NCBI GenBank assembly: GCA_022885665.1
Contig: JAGQDJ010000108.1
Location: forward strand, 160,282-224,281
DNA length: 64,000 nucleotides
DNA from: Triops longicaudatus
Lineage: Eukaryota > Arthropoda > Branchiopoda > Notostraca > Triopsidae
Reading direction: 5' to 3'
Under the pieces are notes generated by a model, which saw only the letters and a program-made list of their open reading frames with translations, was not told the origin of the DNA and searched no databases. Shown here piece by piece: positions 13,175-40,352 of this stretch. Numbering within the stretch: the first letter of the stretch is position 1; every line of letters begins with the position of its first letter. Position numbers and translations under genes: made by a program.

Positions 13175-13950
13175 TTTGGTACTATTTCGTTATTATAAAG
13201 GTCAGAACAACACTGCGCACTTTACATACTCTACACTAATTTAATACACCAATTTAAATTAATTTTGCCTCTAGGAAAGCATGGAACGCATTAACACAGC
13301 TTGACAGATGGGCGAAAACTGATTACCAACGCTAAAAGGCGCCAGATGGTGTTCGACGAGAAATAGTTGGAGTTCAATGCCATAGATAGCGTTCGATCAT
13401 TTTTACGAACTATTGGTAGATGCAAGCGAATTACATAATACGGGAGTTCCCTACTACACGAAAACAAACCAATAGAAATACGTATGAAAGAAACGAAGTA
13501 CCTAACTGCTAAGAAGCTTAATTCGAATTCATGAGATACAAAGCGCTCCCCGTAAATTCAGAAACTGTTCGTTTTGCCACACCGAATGAGACTAGTCTCA
13601 AATCCCTTCGCATCAATATAAATCAGCCAATACCGTATCTTCCACATAACTGATACCGAGAAAATTAACCTACGATTTTGAAACCTTACTTCGAATATGC
13701 AGTTTTCACCTGTGTTCACCCAACCCATCTGTTATCAACGTAAGACTCAAAATTATACAATAAGCGAAAATTTGTATTATTTTCTGACTTTCCGCTACGA
13801 AATCAGCAAAAACGATTCGTACAAACGGTAAAAACGATTACAATTTTCATGTGGCAATATAGAAAAATCACACAACATAAGTTCAGGTTTGTTTTCTTTC
13901 CTTTAGAAACTTCCGCTCGTCTCTCCACTTTAAACTATTCCTTAAGTACT
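13175..13950. other. Intergenic: INTS6 promoter side and GHITM 3' side
   Basis: Both neighbours run on the minus strand. The stretch is AT-rich and I see no coding potential, RNA gene or repeat in it. Confidence 0.5.
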
Positions 13951-15270
13951 TCACTTCCTTCGGTTGCCACCTCCGGCTAAAATCGTAGCAATACGGATAA
14001 AGATATTAATCGTGTCCAAATAGATGGAAATCGACCTACAAGAGGACAAATATAATTAAATCTTTCACCGGATAGGACAGCATGAACTTACGCATTGACA
14101 GGGTCAAACGGACGCAACGAATAGTTAGGCACACTTTCAGCCGCTTTAATAATACGCTGCGTATCATAGAGAAGCATTCCAGAAAACAAAACTAAACCTC
14201 CGTACAGCATCACAGAATAAAGCCCCGCCCCTAATGCGGTCGTTGGCGGTAAAAACATACTTCCTACACACAAAAAAAAAAACACATTATATTTGAGTTC
14301 TATTAGTGCATAGGAGCAATTTGGACATATACCTAAGGATGCCATGAAGACTACTCCAAGGCCAATAGCCAAAGGACCGCCCATGTTTAGGAATTTTTCG
14401 CTGGGAGCGCAAACAGCCACGGTCGAAAGTCCTCCTACAACTCCAGCGGTGTACCAAGCTGCTCTGGTTAACAAAGCTCCTCCCAAGACGCACATCGGAG
14501 CCACCACTACTCCCAAAACCGCTGCATGTAACGCCCATGCGGCTTGCTTAGCTCCTAAGCCTTGTTGGTACGGAAGACTACGAGCCAAAGAGCCGGTCGC
14601 AATCATAGCGGCTAGAGAACCGAACAAAGTCTGCCAATAAGATTTGCGTTAATCAACAAACTGCTGTTGTTAAATCAATTGAATAAACGTTACCAGATAG
14701 GGACTGGTGGCCATAAAACGCATCAACGCATGGCTCCTAAAAGCAGCCATGGCTGATGCTGCAGTAATCACCAAAGAGCCTCCAAAGTAAGCGTAAGTGC
14801 TATGGATACGCTGCTTGACATATTCAGGCCATATCCTGTTAATCGTTCATAAACTTAATCTCAATAATGTATTACGTATTAGAATAACCTTACATTGAGC
14901 GATCAATGGCACCAGCTTCAGAAGACAGACCGAGACCATAGTAACATAAAGCTCCTAAGCCCAACAAAGAAGCTCCAGCAACGACTCCTTGGCCCGCAGT
15001 AAACGCTAAAGCAAACATACGTGGATTAAATTTCACATCAAATGGTTGGTAATGCAACATACCGGACGTGCCAGCAGGAGATAATACACTTTCTCGCAAA
15101 GTTCTACGACGTGCCAATCGGCTCGCAATAGATTCTCGATTTGTGTTCGCTAAATTGCGCACTATTGGCGATGTAACAGGCTGTGGAGTTAAGATAAACT
15201 TCGTTGAGGTTTTGCTCGCTGGATTCGTAAGAAATTTAGAGACCCCGTTTCGAATGACACACGACAGCAT
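13951..15270 (-). CDS. GHITM: Growth hormone-inducible transmembrane protein, TMBIM5 (mitochondrial)
   Basis: 357-aa multi-pass protein of the BAX-inhibitor-1 (TMBIM) family. Known members sit in the mitochondrial inner membrane and act in cristae structure, cytochrome c retention and cation exchange. Five exons: 15270-14894, 14835-14694, 14630-14333, 14263-14092, 14035-13951. The N-terminus is basic and Ser-rich with little acid (MLSCVIRNGVSKFLTNPASK), consistent with a mitochondrial presequence. Family signatures: IWPEYVKQRIHSTYAYFGGS, RAAWYTAGVVGGLSTVAVCA, PSEKFLNMGGPLAIGLG, GSMFLPPTTALGAGLYSVML and YDTQRIIKAAE. It ends DTINIFIRIATILAGGGNRR plus K. About seven to eight hydrophobic helices are apparent. 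The 69-nt intron between exons 3 and 4 has no in-frame stop, so unspliced RNA would stay in frame. Confidence 0.96.
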
Positions 15271-16828
15271 TTTTCACTAAGTATTAAAAGAACTGGATAT
15301 CGATAACTGTAATGAACGGAAGTTCGTTATATAATCAGTAAAGCAAACGCTTTTTGACGTCTAATACTCTCTGAAATGCTTGAGAGACTAAAAAAACTGC
15401 TGACGAAATAACAACAGAGAACGTTCGGGAGAAAAGCGAATGACGAATAGAGCGCGCCGCAAAAGTTTGGCAACGAGCTGTAGAATGTGGAAGTCTAATC
15501 GGTTCTTTGCCTGCGGGACTGGCTACACTGGCTGATACCTCAGCTTGACTTAGTGGCGGTATGTTTAAAGCGGCAAGAATCTGCGTGCGACGGTGCAATC
15601 AACAGCCTTTCTTAGCCAGCATATTGGGAGAGAAATGCGCCGTAGACAGTGCCGACAACTCCGTTTCGTCCCATCTTTCCTTGATTACCTCAGTAGATGG
15701 TACGTGACTTTTTTCGCTATCGATAAGTCCGTGCTCGTTTAACCAGAATTTTGTCTCATGAATTTGATTTTAGTGTAATTATAGCGACCAAAACTTAACT
15801 GGAATTTGTACTAATTTCGTGACCTTACTGGCCGACAGAATTGTCTCTACGACTAATTTCCACAACGTTCGAAATTTTGGTTTGAACGAGTGTTCCAGGA
15901 TGCTGTTTACGAAGTTAAATGCGTCGTGTTAAAGCCCAAAACTTCATAATGGTCGAGTTTGGATGTCAGGTCAGCTCAAGTTCGTCGAAATTCCATATAA
16001 ACGCAGTAAAGGAAAAATCGTGAAAATAAAAGACACGATGGATGAAGGGTTTTGGCATTACGTATTGCAGGTTGTCTCCCGTTTCGTAGTAAAACTGGGA
16101 CTGAAAGAAGAATACTGTATAGTAGAAAAACAAATCCCAAGGACAGCAGTTCAAAAGAAAACTTATTATTTGTCCTACGGAAACGTTCAGCGCCAATAGA
16201 AAAAAAATGCTAATTCGGGGGTTGGGTGACAAAATTGATCACGGTACACTACTGAATAAAAGTCCAAGCCAGTTCGGAGAGATACCATAACCAACTCACG
16301 TTGGCTATTATGATAAATTCTATAAAAATGCAAAAAATAAGCATCCTTGGCAGTGACACAGCTGAACGGTTTATGAACACTGTTTTTAATCCCATAAGTA
16401 AATCCAAAACAAAGTCTAGCGGTGAAAGGAGGAGCTGAGCGTTTCTGAACGCTGTAGTTTCTTTCGCTAGAAAAGTGTGTCAAAATTTCTGACTTAGTTT
16501 GGCACAATCTTGCACAAAGAATAAGACGATCACATAAAAAAGCCGCAAACTTTGGAGGAGCGAACTAGAACCAACGATTAAAAAACGACATAATTGTAAA
16601 AAAAATATTAGCACTGGTTTGTTACGCGGCCTAAAGCATAATCAAAGAATCCCCTATGAAAAAAGGTGGAAGGCACTGTTTCGTCGTTCGAGGCACATGT
16701 CGATTTAAAGCGGAACCCTTTCCAAATAGAAAATCATCATAGTTAAAAAGTCTGAACAGAATATGGGGCCGTGATAATTAATAAAAAAGATATAACTTTT
16801 CATCCGTCACTACATTTTCTTCCCTAGT
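15271..16828. other. Intergenic with collagen-like relic and a TGA-interrupted frame
   Basis: Lies between the GHITM start and the collagen IV stop, both on the minus strand. It holds a 22-bp exact copy of collagen exon sequence (15660-15681 equals 19447-19468). It also holds a minus-strand frame open from 15769 to 15335 apart from one TGA at 15599-15601. A plus-strand open frame of 78 codons at 15963-16199 has no supporting signal. I see no convincing gene. Confidence 0.45.
15335..15769 (-). pseudogene. Possible gene remnant: long frame with one internal TGA
   Basis: On the minus strand the frame runs 56 codons (including [20 protein letters not shown]), meets TGA at 15599-15601, then continues 87 codons to TAA at 15335. 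In the overlapping frame around 15660-15690 there are five consecutive Gly-X-Y triplets (GNQGKMGRNGVVGTV) sharing 22 bp with the nearby collagen gene. I recognise no protein in the longer frame. A selenocysteine reading is unlikely because GHITM starts only 65 bp downstream and no SECIS-like element is apparent. It may be a decayed gene or chance. Confidence 0.2.
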
Positions 16829-33036
<16,208 letters not shown>

Positions 33037-33329
33037 TATCCTGTATGCAACGAACAAGATGTAAATTAAACAGTTCTGTTGAACCAAAATACAACGATTT
33101 AAACACGCAATAAAAATCTTGCTTAACTAAATACTTCTGAAGCAGTAGAAGTTAAGCCTCTAGAATTAAAGAAAGAATAACTTTCTACCGTGCTTCTTAG
33201 GTAAATATTACTGACATTTATGATGATGTAAAATACATGTAAAACTACTTCAAAATAACAACATAAAAGTAGTATTTAGCTTGAGGTAAAATTCACAAGA
33301 AATGTGATCTTATTACCAAAAGTGATTGG

Positions 33330-33375
33330 ACCATCGGACTCCCGGTCCGTTGCCGGACGACCGGGACTTCATGGT
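33330..33375. other. GC-rich imperfect hairpin
   Basis: Inverted repeat in AT-rich surroundings: ACCAT (330-334) pairs with ATGGT (371-375), CCCGGT (341-346) pairs with ACCGGG (360-365), and CCG (347-349) pairs with CGG (354-356) around a TTGC loop. Either strand could fold into a stem of about 20 positions with bulges. I do not recognise a known miRNA or structural RNA. Confidence 0.5.
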
Positions 33376-36300
33376 GTTTGTTCACCCGAGAATTCTCCAC
33401 TGAGATTTTTCGCTAAGTCTAGTTACGTCCAATTTGGCGTGCTATATGACTTTCGGAATTAAAAATACATTAAACACTCCAACTTTAATCCTTGGTGGAC
33501 ACTACATGGAATTTTCAATTATTCCGTTCTGTCTTCGGAATATGGTTTAAAAAAAGAAGGGAGGACAGAAATACACCCCACTTTGGTTTAAAAGCACTGA
33601 AAGAAAAATACGAAAGCCCCACCGAGGACAAACCAGTAGCTGAGCCGGTCCTAGCTACGGCTCGTTTAAACTGCCCAGCTGGTCCGTTCTTGTTCTCAAC
33701 CCCAACGAAGAGCAAACTTTTGCTCTCTCCTTCTTTCTTCTTCTTCCTCCTTCTCACGCTCTTTCTTACTTGCTCGCATGCACAGGCGAGCCAGGGCTAA
33801 TCTCGGCGATACGTGACGAGAAGAGGAGCCCCCAACGAGAAAAAGGCAGGTCCAAGTTCACACAACTTCCACTCCGCCTACGTAAGTCGGATAAAGTGAA
33901 GAATTGGCGGGACGCCGTTTTATACAAGGTTTAATACGGTCGAGCTAACAAGTTTAGCTAATCTTAAATTTCAATCCTCTATAGCTGGTTGCTCTAGTTT
34001 GATTTGCAGAACATTAGATAAGAATGGAGTCCGAAAGAGCGAAAAAATAAAGCACAATACGATATGTGCTAAAGGGATTGAGAAATGTAACGGAAAAAGA
34101 GTGCAATTTTTATTTCAATCATTTATTTTCCGTCTTAACAACCTCGTTAATGTCGTGTTCGACCCTAATGGAAATCTTAACATAGCAACGGAGCAAGCGT
34201 AGTCAATATGGGAATTTCGCCAAGCAGATTCGAGTGACTGTTTTGTCGGTAGTGACACCTCTGAAGGCCTAAAGGAGCTAGTGAGCATCTGGCAAATTGA
34301 CGGTATCGCAAATACTGTGGGGAAAAGTTTTAAAACTTTTCCAGGAGTAAACTTCCGGTATTCTATTGGAATGTTATAGGCCACCGCCGAACGTTTTTCC
34401 AAACAGCTAGTTAATTGTCGGAATGGAGCTGATTTTTTTTTCGAAATCAGTAGATGCAAACTTTCTCTATATGACAGCAATCAACATTTTCTTAATAACT
34501 TGTGAAATGGAAGTCGAAGAAGCCGTTCGGAGTTACTGCGCTTAAAGCCAAATTCGAGTTGAAAGATTTTGACGTGAATAATTAAAAACTGTCCTGGGCA
34601 ACTTTAGTTACTTTTGCAATATTTTTTTTAAAAAAAGTTTTAGAGTTGTAGACCATTGGGGCATCGAGAACATTTTCGTAGAAGAATTCGTTAGAGTTAA
34701 AAAAAAAATTATTTTCAGGCCATTTTACTGAAACACTTCAACGACACCGTATATACAAATAGTATGAAAACTTTACTTCCGAAATTGCAATCCCAATTAG
34801 CTATATTTCTGCAAAAAAGTGTCTGCAAGAGTTCCTCATACAATTGCGATTACGTGCCTTAGCTCCACTGTGGCCTAAACAAAGAAAACGAACAGCTAGC
34901 CATGTTGGACACTAAAAATTGCTTCCTTTTTTTAATTCTAAACGAGCATTACCAATTAGCGCCATCAAACCAGCTGCCATATGAACACTGGAAAGTTTTA
35001 AAGTTCAATACAAATTTAGTTGTCCTTGATTACTGAATCGTGCAGTAGGATTTATTCGCACAGGCGCTGTCATCTGTTGATTAATAGAAGAACAATAATG
35101 TTACGAACACGTTTTGAAATCACAGTGCCGCTTCAGCTATTTCATAAAAAGGAATGTAGACTGCGGTAGACTTATGTTGTATCGCATGAGAGTGGCATTG
35201 AAGACGACCGTGTAAATTATTGTTAAATATAGATATCCGACTTCAAGAGGTAAGTTACTAAGATTTGCTGACATATTAACGGTATTGCATTATTTCTTTA
35301 GATGTATGCACAGTATTCGGTACTGGCACTGAGGTAGTACTAGCCAAGTTCGGTAAAAGCTCATGGTAGACATTACCCATTATTCTAAAGCAGACAAACA
35401 AAAAAGTCAGTATCGTCTTCCATCTATTCTAGACACCTAACTAGCAAATACATATTAGGATGTTCAGAGTCATGTTAACCATCTTAACCTGATTCATTTC
35501 GAACATTTTCAGTGTACGGTTGCGTGAGTTCTTTAAGCAACAGCAAGTTCGTTTATCTTTCCCACAACCCCTTCAATAAATTTGCGACGGTTGATTTTTC
35601 ATCTTGTAATTCAAGTATTTAATACCACAGACAGAGTAATAAATCTGTCGGGAATCAAACGCCAGATATAACGAAAAATTTTACTACAAATGTGATATTA
35701 AAAGAATAGCAATGTAACGTTATAAGTTTAGATTTGAGACTTTTTAAATACACTTCTATTAAATTTGACGTGATCCGGAAAACTTTTCAAGTTCTTATAG
35801 AGGAAGAAATCAAAATTGGCCTATCACACAGCAATAAAAGTTGTTTGCATAAAAGTCACGGAAAGTAGGGGAAAACTTCCTAAGATGATCTTGAAATTTT
35901 GCTATTGTAAAGAAACCATAAGAAACACATGAGCCGTTAAGAAAATTCGCGTGTTTGCTTCAAGCAGAAACGAAAACAAATTACTCTCACGGAAACCATA
36001 TCGTCCGTTAGTGTAATACTCCGCATAGGTTAATCAGCCTTCTCCATTACCAGGTGAACGACCAGTTATGGTTCCTGCACGACTAAAGGTGACTCCGGTA
36101 ACATTTCCGACGTTGTCCGAAATTAATATACCATACCATTATCTCTGCTAAGACTTTCAACCACGTGTAAAAAGCCCACTGTACCTTCTAATTTCTTTGA
36201 CCAAAACCCTGGTTCAGGTAGGCTCAATAGATCTTGCATATGTGTACTATACCTTGTTCGTAAACAGGTAATCCACATGTGTGTCAAAACTATGCACGTG

Positions 36301-36448
36301 TGACGGGAGTTCGACGGTTGGCTGCTTTCGTTTCTAGCGTTATAACGCATTAGCGAAATCACTGTGCCGGATCGAGTATGGGATCCTTCTTCATTAGGCG
36401 AAGATTGGCACCATAAAGTAGGAGGAGTTACCGGAAACGGTATTCTCC

Positions 36449-36456
36449 TATATAAG
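36449..36456 (+). promoter_or_regulatory. TATA box of the first CUB gene
   Basis: TATATAAG lies 52 bp upstream of the ATG at 36508, giving a transcription start near 36480 and a short leader. Confidence 0.6.
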
Positions 36457-36507
36457 CCAAGTTTTAGAGTTAACAATACACAGTCCAGCAGTGACTTGTT
36501 TTCAAAG

Positions 36508-38262
36508 ATGAAGTACTTACTGAGTGTTGAAGTTTTCTTCGTGCTGTGCCTTGTGAGCCAAGCTCGAGAATTAAGAGAATCGCCTGAGAATGTAATCCAG
36601 ACTAGGAATTCGACTCGTGACGGCAAATGTAAGTACCCGGTAGAAATATTTATGAATTTCTCATTGTTTGAACCACAACTTAGTAAAGTTCAAGCGTGTA
36701 GTGAGAGTTGTGAGTGAAATGAAGGTTTAGTATAACATACATTGTGTGCGTAGTCTTCTCGCTTTTCACGATCGTCCGGTTTAATAACGAAGAATGCGTG
36801 GGGAACAACAATTACAACGGAACATGCTTAACAGCAGCAGAGTGTTCCAACCAAGGCGGTACTGCGGCTGGTTCTTGTGCTTCATCATTTGGTGTTTGTT
36901 GTACATGTAAGACTTTTTCATTGTGTTAGCGAAAACAATAGGAAACTTATAGCTGGAACTGGCTATACATACCATTGACTCGTTTAACAGTTTTGATTAC
37001 CAAATGCGGGACTACAACTAACCGTAACTGTACATACTGGCAAAGTACATCGTCATCTTCTTACACCAATTCAGGCCAGTGTTTGCTCACCATACAAAAG
37101 TGCAGCTCCAATATTTGTCAGCTAAGGTAGCAAATGTTTCAAAATTACCTTTGGATACGGCATTCAAAATCTGCAAATAAACTCTATTTTGTAGGCTTGA
37201 TTTCATCTCCTTCACGCTAGCTCAGCCAGATCCACAGGACCAAAAATGTGTTTTGGATCTTTTCACCGTCACGGGAGCATCTAATCCAGTACCTACAATT
37301 TGTGGAGATAACACTGGCCAACACAGTAATTAACTTCAGATTTTAACTAGATATAGAGCATTACGTCGCTAATATTCACTTTGTTTTACACGCAAAGTTT
37401 ACTTGGATATGACCCCGAATACGAACTCTTGGACTTTGGGCTTCGTGACGACAGGAACGAATTTCACTCGTAATTGGAATGTAAAAATTTCACAAATTCC
37501 TTGTGACTATAACTATGCGGGTAAGGCTAAACTAAACGAATAATAAATTAGATCCAATTGCTAATGTATAGCAAACTAAAAACTCTTGTTATTTAGCGCC
37601 TTCTCAATGTCTACAATATTTCACCGAAACTACAGGGACTATAAAGAGTTTTAATTACGCTACAACGTCAGTAGCGACTGGCACCATTGGTCGGCAGCTA
37701 TCTAACCAAGATTATACCATCTGCATCCGTATGGCGCAAGTAACAGCAAAACGTTATATGTGAGGACTCTCTACGAGTTGGTATTGACATTAGGGATTTT
37801 GCGGCGTGTGTTACAGCACCTGTACCGATACGACTAATACTAACAGTAAAGCTTTCACGATCTCGGGAGATGCTACAGCCGCCACGCCAGTTGGTACTTT
37901 AGTGGACGCTTCATGTACAAATGACTGGATTCAGATTCCATGCGCATCCAATGCTATGAACTCGGTAACCCAATCAGGGTCAGTTACCCCTAGTACTTGT
38001 ACGAGTCGCATATGTGGAACTGTGTTCTCATCGTACAGTTCTCCCACTCTTACAGCGCCAGTACCTGTTTACAGTACGACATTAATTTACTGAACTATTT
38101 GAGGAAGTATATCTTAATTGCTCTGTGGTTGTAGGTTACAGCAAACCCTTCGAATTACGTTTCTACTCGGACACCACTGAAGTCAGCTCGACTACTAGTG
38201 AAGTAGCCAATTTGGGTTTTTGTCTGAATTACGTACAACAGCCTTGCACTACCAGCGGTTAA
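36508..38262 (+). CDS. Secreted CUB-domain protein 1
   Basis: 404-aa predicted secreted protein. Eight exons: 36508-36628, 36754-36906, 36991-37126, 37195-37325, 37398-37520, 37597-37739, 37794-38073, 38135-38262. The signal peptide is MKYLLSVEVFFVLCLVSQA. Next comes an N-terminal cysteine box, FTIVRFNNEECVGNNN, ending CASSFGVCCT, found ahead of CUB domains in many arthropod proteins. Then a CUB-like domain (CTYWQSTSSS, CLLTIQKCSSNICQLRLDF, PVPTICGDNTGQHIYLD, WNVKISQIPCDY) and a second CUB-like half (CLQYFTETTGTIKSFNY, LSNQDYTICIRMAQGFCG). The last exon ends in NLGFCLNYVQQPC. The family function is not established to my knowledge; CUB domains bind proteins or glycans outside the cell. The exon 7 donor (38074) was chosen because its phase matches the paralogue at 53176-57188. 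Confidence 0.88.
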
Positions 38263-38651
38263 ATACAATTTTACGAACAAAACTTCCAGTCATTCATTGT
38301 CTTTTTGTATTTTTCAACTTGTTTCATCATGTAACATTGTGTTCCAATATAACTGATTAATACTCATTTTATTTTGTCTTAATTTTTATAAATATATGAG
38401 TTATGGCACAAGTCAGAAACAATTCAGGCATAAAGTAGTTAGCCACGCCCGCGCAATCAGTCCATTTATGGCGCCCATCAACTTTCTGTTCTAGCCATTT
38501 ACGTCGTAATGACTGAAAAATAATCTCAAGGAACGTCTAATATGGATTGTGGAATTTGAAAGCTTGGTTACCTGATAATTAGAATAAATTTTCGAGTTCT
38601 TGCCTGTTCCCAATTTTCCAGCTTGATCTGTTGCCATCCCGGAAGTCGACA

Positions 38652-38684
38652 AAAAACATGTATTGAATCTAAATACATGTTTTT
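38652..38684. repeat. Perfect 13-bp inverted repeat
   Basis: AAAAACATGTATT and its exact reverse complement are separated by 7 bp. The arms are AT-rich and contain ACATGT. It could be the core of a small palindromic element or chance. Confidence 0.7.
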
Positions 38685-38689
38685 GTTTT

Positions 38690-39060
38690 TGTCTGCAGAA
38701 GTCGGAAGATTACCACTATTGGAAGCAACTTGAGCTGAAGTTGGAAAGTTGCGGTTGGCAAAGTTAGGTGAGAGTGAAGTGTACTGAATAATCAAAGAAG
38801 ACGAAACGCCAGGTGGCTGTACTGGCCTTAATGAGTTTCGAAAAACGACGGAATATTGCTACACCAATGAACGTCAACTGACCTTTGAACGTTGAAAGTT
38901 ACAATGGCCAATGTCAAATGGCTGTACTGGGCCTGAAAATAATCAAACGACGGAAGATTGTTCTAGCTGCAAACGCCAAATAGTGTTTGAAGGTTGTAAG
39001 TTGCAACAGCTAAAGAGAGATGGCTGTAATGGTGCTGAAAGGCTATCAAGTGGCATCAGA
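38690..39060. repeat. Degenerate tandem repeat, unit about 102-106 bp
   Basis: The phrase GGCTGTACTGG (or GGCTGTAATGG) recurs at 38814, 38920 and 39022, each time followed by similar text including CGACGGAAnATTG and AAACGCCA. At least two full units and two partial ones are present, with roughly 60-70% resemblance by eye. Confidence 0.6.
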
Positions 39061-39367
39061 AATTAAGAACACGCTAGTTTTTTTTTTTTCAGAGATATGC
39101 TTTAATGATACAAAAAGTACATTTTCAAAAGTACACTTGATCACTGGTTGGCCCTCCTCCTTTACCCAGGCTTGGGACTGGCAGTAACATTTAACATACG
39201 TATACGTAAGAGATACTGGCAGACTTACCAACCACCCTTCAGATATGTCTTCACTCTTTAACGACTGAAGCCTGACTGCACTGCAGCCTTTGCCCGCCTT
39301 TTATACCCTCTGTCGCTAGCTGTAGCTTGCGTTCATTCCTGACTTGTCACGTTCAATGTTCGAGCAA

Positions 39368-39384
39368 CTGCCGCTAGGTGGCAG
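39368..39384. promoter_or_regulatory. CTCF-like motif
   Basis: The 17-mer CTGCCGCTAGGTGGCAG closely fits the CCGCnnGGnGGCAG core known for CTCF in animals and is itself partly palindromic. It lies between the CUB gene and the housekeeping genes UBE2J1 and TRIM23. Binding is inference. Confidence 0.35.
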
Positions 39385-39643
39385 GTATAGCGCGTAGATT
39401 TAAATCGTATACACATCAGCAGAATTTAATTCGATGGAGCGTCGGTAGAAAATGAAGGTAATACAAAAATTTAAAACTGTACCAGAAAGAGAAAAAAAAA
39501 ATAAAAATATAGAAAGATTTCACACAGCTTACAAAATAGATTTACGAGTTTTTCTAAATGTAAGCAGTGGCCTAACCGTGCCCCTTAAAAACCAACACAG
39601 TTCAACCTGTCTTGACGCCTGTTTTTAATTTAGAACTTAAAAC

Positions 39644-40081
39644 ATGAATGTATCAGTGAAACAGCTTCTTAAAGATGTCAAAGAAGATATCAGACGGACA
39701 AACCATGACGAAGGCATCAGCTATTGTACGGTAAGATCGTTCTTATTCAGTTTTACCTGTTTTTGACTCGATAACGGCCAGTCAACCCCTGCTCACAGAA
39801 CGGCTAGGTCATCGGGGCCCGAGTGTGAGGACGTTTATATCGACTATCAATTTAAGTGGATCGACTAAAAATGAATTCAACATGTCAGAAATGGGTAATT
39901 GAACCAACATTAATGTACTATACATGAATTGACTACGCAATAAAATATATCGAAGATGTATGTTGCACATCTACACGTAGCTAATGTCGGTTTGGTTTTC
40001 ACACAGAATGCACTTTCAAGACGATATCGATTGCATATTAAATCAGAATCGATCTTTTGTCTCGAAGCCAAAAAATGCTAG
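39644..40081 (+). CDS. Possible small two-exon gene (53 aa)
   Basis: ATG at 39644 opens MNVSVKQLLKDVKEDIRR and continues to a GTAAGA donor at 39731. An acceptor (CACACAG, ending 40006) rejoins the frame for 25 more codons to TAG at 40079-40081. The first exon is lysine- and aspartate-rich and could form a helix. I recognise no family. It lies just upstream of UBE2J1 on the same strand, so it could also be a 5' UTR exon with an upstream ORF. Confidence 0.2.
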
Positions 40082-40352
40082 CCTACCCAGTATATACATC
40101 TTGACGATAGGCTGTCGTCCGACACAGTATTCCCTGGAGAATATTCGTTGCCAAGTTGCTGGTAACAAACGTTTGTTTACTTTGTCCGCATACGTCACTT
40201 TTCGTAATACGTATTCTCCTCTCATTCGCTCGCCTTATCTGCACAATTTTAGTTTGTCTGTGCAGTTTAACAACTCAAGTTTCCAAGCGAGTGTTTCTGG
40301 CTGTAGTGAATCTTTCATAACTTCCCTGCACCGAAGAATAGTTATTATCATA

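Larger units (their letters stand above)
33037..36507. other. Intergenic between divergent collagen IV and CUB genes
   Basis: Contains the 5' region of the collagen gene. A pyrimidine-rich acceptor ending ATACAG four bases before the collagen ATG suggests an upstream 5' UTR exon. A GC-rich hairpin lies at 33330-33375, and the CUB gene promoter with TATATAAG lies at 36449-36456. No second collagen IV gene is present. I see no other gene. Confidence 0.55.
38263..40352. other. Intergenic between CUB gene 1 and UBE2J1
   Basis: Contains a 13-bp hairpin (38652-38684), degenerate tandem repeats of about 104 bp (38690-39060), a CTCF-like motif (39368-39384) and a possible two-exon small ORF (39644-40081). 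I see no recognisable gene otherwise. Confidence 0.5.

Noticed and set aside
15599..15601. Selenocysteine TGA in the frame 15335-15769
   Set aside because: No SECIS-like element is apparent, GHITM begins about 65 bp after the frame ends, and the context matches no known selenoprotein.
15963..16199. Plus-strand 78-codon open frame
   Set aside because: No promoter, splice or poly(A) support, no recognisable family, and length within chance for this region.
33492..33800. Plus-strand 102-codon open frame near the collagen 5' end
   Set aside because: Overlaps the likely collagen promoter or leader on the other strand; composition is irregular and ends in a pyrimidine-rich run.
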